From the NCBI RefSeq assembly GCF_008801575.1, contig NZ_VZPL01000003.1:62001-126000 (forward strand): DNA of 64,000 nucleotides, written 5' to 3'. A program made the position numbers and the translations under genes. The DNA is from Xanthomonas cissicola. GTDB lineage: Bacteria > Pseudomonadota > Gammaproteobacteria > Xanthomonadales > Xanthomonadaceae. The notes under the pieces are model-generated. The model searched no databases. It was not told the DNA's origin and saw only the letters and a program-made list of their open reading frames with translations. Below are positions 58,235 to 64,000 of this stretch, in pieces (the stretch's first letter is position 1; each line of letters starts with the position of its first letter).

Positions 58235-59131
58235 ATGGATACCCTCGATGCGATGCGCGTGTTCACCGCCGTGGCCGAGCGCAGCGGCTTCAGTGCCGCC
58301 GCCGATGCGCTGGACCGCTCCACCGCCAGTGTCACCCGCCAGGTCGCCGCGCTCGAACAGCGGCTGGGCATCCGCCTGCTCAACCGCACCACCCGCCGGG
58401 TCAGCCTGACCAGTGCCGGCAGCGCGTACTACCAGCGCTGCCTGCAGCTGCTCGCCGATCTGGACGACCTGCAAGCCACCATTGGCGCGCAAGCGCTCGA
58501 ACCGGCCGGCGTGCTGCGGGTGAACGCACCGGTGAGTTATGGCATCGAACGGCTAGGCGCGTTGCTGCCGGGCTTTCGCGCGCGCTACCCGCAGGTGGAG
58601 CTGGACCTGTCGCTGTCCGACCGCCTGGTCGACATGGTCGAAGAAGGCTTCGATGTCGCCATCCGCATCACCCGCCAGCCGGCACCGATGCTGATCGCGC
58701 GGCAGCTGGGCAAGGTACGCATCCTGCCGTGTGCGTCGCCAGCCTATCTGGCACGTGCGGGCACGCCGCAGCATCCGTCCGATCTGGCCGGCCACGAATG
58801 CCTGCTCTACCACTACTCGCCCAGCGGCGATGAAGTGCGCTTTCAAGGGCCCGAAGGCGATATCGACGTGCGCCTGCACGGCGGCCTGCGCGCCAACAAC
58901 GGGCATGTGCTGAGCGCGGCCGCGCTGGCCGGACAGGGCATCGTGATGCAGCCGGATTTTCTGGCCGAACCGCACATCGCCGCCGGGCGCCTGGTACGCA
59001 TTCTTCCCGACTACGCACTGGCCGAGATCGGCATCTTTGCGGTCTACACCAGCCGCAGCCATCTGGCGCCGAAGGTGCGCAGCTTTATCGATTACCTGGT
59101 CGAATGCATGCCCGTGCCGGGGCCTGGTTGA
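58235..59131 (+). CDS. LysR family transcriptional regulator
   Basis: A 298-residue regulator. The N-terminal winged helix is LDAMRVFTAVAERSGFSAAAD with SVTRQVAALEQRLGIRLLNRTTRRV. The effector-binding domain follows, with LNAP-like strands around NAPVSYGIERLGALLPGF and DLAGHECLLYHY. CGGAGC precedes the ATG. It probably controls the divergent DoxX-dioxygenase pair; the flavodoxin and aldo/keto reductase genes downstream are other candidates. Confidence 0.93.
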   Translation: MDTLDAMRVFTAVAERSGFSAAADALDRSTASVTRQVAALEQRLGIRLLNRTTRRVSLTSAGSAYYQRCLQLLADLDDLQATIGAQALEPAGVLRVNAPVSYGIERLGALLPGFRARYPQVELDLSLSDRLVDMVEEGFDVAIRITRQPAPMLIARQLGKVRILPCASPAYLARAGTPQHPSDLAGHECLLYHYSPSGDEVRFQGPEGDIDVRLHGGLRANNGHVLSAAALAGQGIVMQPDFLAEPHIAAGRLVRILPDYALAEIGIFAVYTSRSHLAPKVRSFIDYLVECMPVPGPG

Positions 59132-59421
59132 AGGTTGAGAGCCAGGCGAGGAAATACCTCGCGCCAGCTGGCGCGTGCACGCATTCGGGATTCGGGATTC
59201 AGTCTGCGCAGGCCGACACCTGTCTCCAGACACCGACATCACAACTGGATCTGGGCTACATGAGGCAGCCACGCACGCTGACCCCACTCAACACCTCGAC
59301 AGGCGCATAAGCTCCAGCAGGCCTCAGCAACGACCGCGGCAACAGTTCGTCCCGTGCGTGGTCATTCTGCTGTCGCGACCGGTGTGCGCAGAATCCAGCT
59401 CCCCGTTCAACAGGAGTGCCC
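59132..59421. other. Intergenic region with a short heptamer repeat
   Basis: 290 nt between the LysR and flavodoxin-like genes. 59182-59202 is GCATTCGGGATTCGGGATTC, two heptamer units. The rest shows no gene. The promoter of the flavodoxin-like gene must lie here. Confidence 0.5.
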
Positions 59422-59991
59422 ATGAGCAAGATCGCCATTGTGTATTTCAGCGGCTACGGCCACACCGTCAAGCAGGCCGAAGCCGTGCACGCAGGCGCAG
59501 CCAGCGTTGGCCAAGCCACGCTGTACCGGATCGACCAGGACGGCAACCTGCCCGACGATGCCTGGGACGCCATCAGTGCCGCCGACGCCATCATCTACGG
59601 CAGCCCCACCTACATGGGCGGCCCGGCGTGGCAGTTCAAGAAATTTGCCGATGCCAGCTCCAAGCCGTGGTTTGCGCAGGCCTGGAAGGACAAGGTCGCT
59701 GCCGGTTTCACCAATTCGGCATCGGCGAACGGCGACAAGGCCGCCACCATCCAGTATCTGTGGACCCTGTCGCAACAGCATGGCCAGATCTGGGTGGGCA
59801 CCGGGCTGCCGCCAGCCAACACCAAGGCGCATGGTCCGCAGGACGTGAACTGGACTGGCGGTTGGGGCGGTGCGCTGGCCATCTCGCCATCGGACGCCTC
59901 GCCGGACGAAGCGCCGCGTAGCGGCGACCTGGAAACGGCCAAGCTGTTCGGCAAGCGCGTGGCCGAGGTGGCCGCCAAGCTCAAGGGCTGA
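59422..59991 (+). CDS. Flavodoxin-like / WrbA-type NAD(P)H quinone oxidoreductase
   Basis: A 189-residue flavoprotein. The FMN phosphate loop is VYFSGYGHTVKQAEAV at the N-terminus; SPTYMGGPAWQFKKFAD is the second FMN-contact loop, typical of WrbA-like proteins. AGFTNSASANGDKAATI and WVGTGLPPANTKAHG complete the fold. It likely reduces quinones by two electrons to protect against redox stress. AGGAG lies eight bases before the ATG. Confidence 0.9.
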   Translation: MSKIAIVYFSGYGHTVKQAEAVHAGAASVGQATLYRIDQDGNLPDDAWDAISAADAIIYGSPTYMGGPAWQFKKFADASSKPWFAQAWKDKVAAGFTNSASANGDKAATIQYLWTLSQQHGQIWVGTGLPPANTKAHGPQDVNWTGGWGGALAISPSDASPDEAPRSGDLETAKLFGKRVAEVAAKLKG

Positions 59992-60130
59992 TTGCACCGC
60001 ACACCAGCCCGCGCAGATCGCAGCATGGCTTGCCGATCTGCGCGGGCTGTGCGTTAGCGCGTGGGCCACATCGCGCTAACGCCTTTCACGCCATTGTTCC
60101 CCGACCTTTTGCTGCACGGAGTCCCCCACC

Positions 60131-61126
<996 letters not shown>

Positions 61127-61508
61127 GCCGTGCTGCCCGGTCTTAAGGCGGCCAACCTGCAGCGGGCGCTGCCAGTGAGCGCGGACGGCGCGCTCGGAAC
61201 CGGAATGTACGAACGTGACACATGCCGATTCCGGGCACGGCCGCGCCCGCATGGCGGCGAGCGCAATCGCCTTGCCGTCTGCCGTTGGCCTTCCCAGTGC
61301 CGCAGCCAGCGTTGCAGCATTGCGTTGGCACCAGTGGAGCTTGCCGCGCGCCACTGCGGCCATCCAGGTGTCATACCTGCGGTCGATCAATGCGTGTCTG
61401 TCCCGCAGTGCGCGTTCGACCGCCCGGACTGGATGCTGAGCGCCCCTGCTCACACTCCCGCTTCGCTGCCCCTTGCACACTGGCTGCCGCTCACACGCAT
61501 CGTGCCCC
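61127..61508. other. Intergenic region, nothing recognised
   Basis: About 380 nt between the aldo/keto reductase and glycosyltransferase genes. It contains no repeat of the kinds seen elsewhere, no hairpin with a U-tract, and no frame with a ribosome site. Confidence 0.4.
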
Positions 61509-62204
61509 ATGCTGTCCTTCGTGATTCCCGCCCATGATGAGGCTGCCCTGATCGGCGACACGCTGCAGTGCCTGCATGCCTGCGCGCAGGCCATGCAGCT
61601 GGACCATGAAGTGATCGTGGTGGCCGATGCCTGCGAAGACGCTACGGCGACCATCGCACGCAGCCATGGCGCGCAGGTGCTGGAGGTGCAGTTGCGCCAC
61701 ATCGCCGCAACGCGTAATGCCGGCGCGCAGGCCGCGCAAGGTGAGCACCTGCTGTTTCTGGATGCCGATACCTCGATCAACCCGCAAGTCGTTGGCGCAG
61801 CATTGGCTGCGCTCGATGCCGGCGCGGTAGGCGGCGGTGCGCGGGTGCATCTGCAAGGCAAGCGGGTGTGGTCCGAGCGCGTGGCGCAGGCGGTTTTTGG
61901 CTGGTTTTTCCGTGTTTCCGGCATTGCTCCCGGGTGTTTCCTGTTCTGCACGCGGGCGGCGTTCGTCAGTGCAGGGGGCTTCGACACGCGTTACTACGCT
62001 GGCGAAGATGTGGCACTGAGTCGCGCACTGGCGCGCTGCGGACGCTTTGTGATCTTGCGCCAGACCGTGCACACCTCCGACCGCAAGCTGCGCAGCTTTT
62101 CCAAGCGCGAGCACCTCGGCCTGCTGTTGCGATTTCTGTGGCGCGGGCGGCGCATGCTGCAGACCCGCGACGCGCTCGGCTTCTGGTATCAGCGCCGGCG
62201 CTGA
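61509..62204 (+). CDS. Family 2 glycosyltransferase
   Basis: A 231-residue GT-A fold transferase. MLSFVIPAHDEAALI is the nucleotide-sugar binding start. The metal-binding motif is FLDADTSI, and YYAGEDVALSRAL gives the catalytic acidic residue region. There is no membrane domain, unlike EPS polymerases. The substrate is unknown. An upstream open frame extension has no ribosome site, so the ATG at 61509 is used. Confidence 0.9.
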   Translation: MLSFVIPAHDEAALIGDTLQCLHACAQAMQLDHEVIVVADACEDATATIARSHGAQVLEVQLRHIAATRNAGAQAAQGEHLLFLDADTSINPQVVGAALAALDAGAVGGGARVHLQGKRVWSERVAQAVFGWFFRVSGIAPGCFLFCTRAAFVSAGGFDTRYYAGEDVALSRALARCGRFVILRQTVHTSDRKLRSFSKREHLGLLLRFLWRGRRMLQTRDALGFWYQRRR

Positions 62205-62316
62205 ACCGAGCGTGTCCGCGCCGCCGCGATCGACGGTGGAGCCCGCCCTCGAGGCGGCACCCGACACCGCAGGCCACTACACTGTGCTGTCTGTTTAGGT
62301 ATACGAGTTGCGCCGC

Positions 62317-64000
62317 ATGGCTTCTTTGCATCGCCCCGTCCTGATCGCCGCCATGTCTGCCGCGCTGCTGACCACCGCCGCATGCCACCGCGATGGCGCG
62401 ACACCGGCCGCGAGCACGCACCCAGCGCTGCCTCCCAGCAAGCCCAAGCTCGGCGATTTCGGCTTCGATGTGACCGGCATGGATCGCAGCGTGGCGCCGG
62501 GCGACGACTTCTTCGATTACGCCAGCGGCAACTGGGTCAAGCGCACGAAGATTCCGGAAGATCGCTCCAGCTTCAACAGTTTCGTTTCCATCGCCATCGA
62601 GACCGAGCGGCATAGCCGCGACATCATCGAAGGCGCTGCCGCCAACGACCGCGTCACCGGCGAAGACAAGCAGATCGGCGACTACTACGCCGCCTACATG
62701 GACGAAGCCAGCATCGAGGCCAAGGGCGTGCGCCCGGTGCAACCGGAACTGGAGGCGATCGCCCAGCTCGACGACAAGCAGGCCCTGGCGCGCACCTTGG
62801 GCGGCCAGCTGCGTGCCGATGTCGATCTGCTCAACGCCACCAATTTCCAGACCGACCGGCTGTTCGGCCTGTGGGTTTCGCAGGACCTGCATCATCCAGG
62901 CCGCTACGTGCCCTATCTGGTGCAAGGCGGCCTGGGCATGCCCGAGCGCAGTTTCTATCTGGACGGCGGGCGCATGGCGCAGCTGCGCGAGGCCTACCGC
63001 GCGCACATCGTCGCGTTGCTGGAGCTGGCCGGCATCGATGATGCGCCCGCCAGGGCCGAGCGCATCCTGGCACTGGAAATCGCCATGGCGCGCGTGCACG
63101 CGACCCCTGAGCAGACCAACGATGTGCAGGCTGGCGCCAATGCCTGGAAGCGGTCCGATTTCGCGCGCGATGCGCCCGGCCTGGACTGGGCGGTGTTCTT
63201 CGAGGCAGCCGGGCTCAACGCACAGCAGGATTTCATCGTATGGCAGCCGCGCGCGGTGAGCGGGTTGTCGGCGTTGGTGCAGTCCGAGCCGCTGCAGACC
63301 TGGAAGGATTATCTGAGCTTCCGCGCGCTGGACCGCGCCTCGCCGTATCTGTCCAAGGCCTTCGCCGACGAGCGCTTCGCGTTTTACGGCACCACGCTGG
63401 AAGGCACCCCGCAGCAGCGCCAGCGCTGGAAACGCGGCATCGACGCGACCAACGCCGCATTGGGCGAAGCGGTCGGCAAGCGCTACGTGCAGAAGTACGT
63501 CAGCGCGCAGACCAGGACGCGCACCGAAGAGATGGTCAAGAACATCATCACCGCGTTCGGCAAACGCATCGACGCACTGGAGTGGATGAGCGCCGAAACC
63601 AAGCAGCATGCCAAGGCGAAGATCGCCGGCTTGACGGTGGCGGTCGGCTACCCGGACACCTGGCGCGACTACAGCGGGCTGGACGTGCGCCGCGATGATG
63701 CGCTTGGCAATGTGCAGCGCGCCGAGGTATTCGAATACCGGCGCAACCTGGCCAAGCTGGGCAAGGCGGTCGATCATCGCGAGTGGTACATGCTGCCGCA
63801 GGAGGTCAACGCACTGAATGTGCCACTGGAAAACCGCCTGATCTTCCCGGCGGCGATCCTGCAACCGCCCTTCTTCGACCCCGCCGCCGACGATGCGGTG
63901 AACTATGGCGCGATCGGCGCGGTGATCGGGCACGAGATCAGCCACAGCTTCGACAACATGGGCGCGCTGTTCGACGAACACGGCGAGCTGCATGACTGGT
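62317..64000 (+). CDS. M13 family (neprilysin-like) metallopeptidase, N-terminal part
   Basis: The gene runs off the window after 561 codons. The N-terminus has a signal peptide with the lipobox-like LLTTAACH, so it may be an outer-membrane or periplasmic lipoprotein. The M13 N-terminal domain includes PGDDFFDYASGNWVK, and the catalytic zinc motif HEISH is at 539-543, followed by SFDNMGALFDEHG. The third zinc ligand and the remaining C-terminal ~120 residues lie beyond the window. The enzyme would cleave peptides in the periplasm. Confidence 0.93.
   Translation, partial: MASLHRPVLIAAMSAALLTTAACHRDGATPAASTHPALPPSKPKLGDFGFDVTGMDRSVAPGDDFFDYASGNWVKRTKIPEDRSSFNSFVSIAIETERHSRDIIEGAAANDRVTGEDKQIGDYYAAYMDEASIEAKGVRPVQPELEAIAQLDDKQALARTLGGQLRADVDLLNATNFQTDRLFGLWVSQDLHHPGRYVPYLVQGGLGMPERSFYLDGGRMAQLREAYRAHIVALLELAGIDDAPARAERILALEIAMARVHATPEQTNDVQAGANAWKRSDFARDAPGLDWAVFFEAAGLNAQQDFIVWQPRAVSGLSALVQSEPLQTWKDYLSFRALDRASPYLSKAFADERFAFYGTTLEGTPQQRQRWKRGIDATNAALGEAVGKRYVQKYVSAQTRTRTEEMVKNIITAFGKRIDALEWMSAETKQHAKAKIAGLTVAVGYPDTWRDYSGLDVRRDDALGNVQRAEVFEYRRNLAKLGKAVDHREWYMLPQEVNALNVPLENRLIFPAAILQPPFFDPAADDAVNYGAIGAVIGHEISHSFDNMGALFDEHGELHDW

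Overview
The window is a gene-dense, GC-rich piece of a Xanthomonas chromosome. Four things point to this genus: an in planta-type secretion effector resembling XopAK/HopAK1, a YajQ-family c-di-GMP effector, several Xanthomonadaceae-restricted hypothetical families, and intergenic arrays of the heptamer GGGATTC/GAATCCC. The effector and the absence of insertion sequences favour the axonopodis/citri/euvesicatoria side of the genus, but that placement is inference. I see no tRNA, rRNA, CRISPR, prophage or intact IS.

Layout. 1-720: end of a GtrA-like protein, then a degenerate repeat copy. 723-8902: a secreted chorismate mutase and the complete F1Fo ATP synthase operon atpIBEFHAGDC, all on the minus strand; its last three gene junctions each carry a heptamer inverted-repeat element. 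9425-10237: an outer-membrane beta-barrel. 10372-14983: pyruvate dehydrogenase E2 (two lipoyl domains), a small exported protein and an E3 that itself carries a lipoyl domain. 15113-19587: DUF2884 protein, deoxyinosine glycosylase, OmpW, a membrane protein, then the effector preceded by an ompW remnant. 19619-23395: metNIQ methionine importer and an EamA exporter.

23503-27855: yajQ, an overlapping Hpt / hybrid histidine kinase / hydrolase cluster and a DUF1415 protein. 28263-34095: SDR, an rsmC-rsuA-HAD operon joined by 4-nt overlaps, a sorbosone-dehydrogenase-like lipoprotein and small conserved proteins. 34431-38120: a PAS hybrid kinase with two small upstream genes and a DUF3016 protein. 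38425-41442: dadA-dadX (alr) divergent from an Lrp regulator, i.e. D-alanine catabolism. 41534-48004: methionine sulfoxide reductase B, an MliC-like lysozyme inhibitor, motAB behind a sigma-28-like promoter, and several DUF proteins.

48394-53286: a YadGH-type ABC exporter, a YjcE-like Na+/H+ antiporter and a secreted fasciclin-domain protein. 53666-53765 is a run of four hairpins ending in a U-tract, a good candidate for an unannotated small RNA. 53788-56662: a DUF4130-UdgX fusion and a radical SAM protein that together form a poorly characterised DNA repair/modification pair; this is the most interesting protein system here. 56870-61126: an extradiol dioxygenase and DoxX protein divergent from a LysR regulator, then a flavodoxin-like protein and an aldo/keto reductase. 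61509-64000: a glycosyltransferase and an M13 metallopeptidase cut by the window edge.

Coordinates of starts were adjusted from the longest open frames using Shine-Dalgarno sites, family length and signal peptides. Function calls rest on recognising motifs and families by eye; no database search was run.
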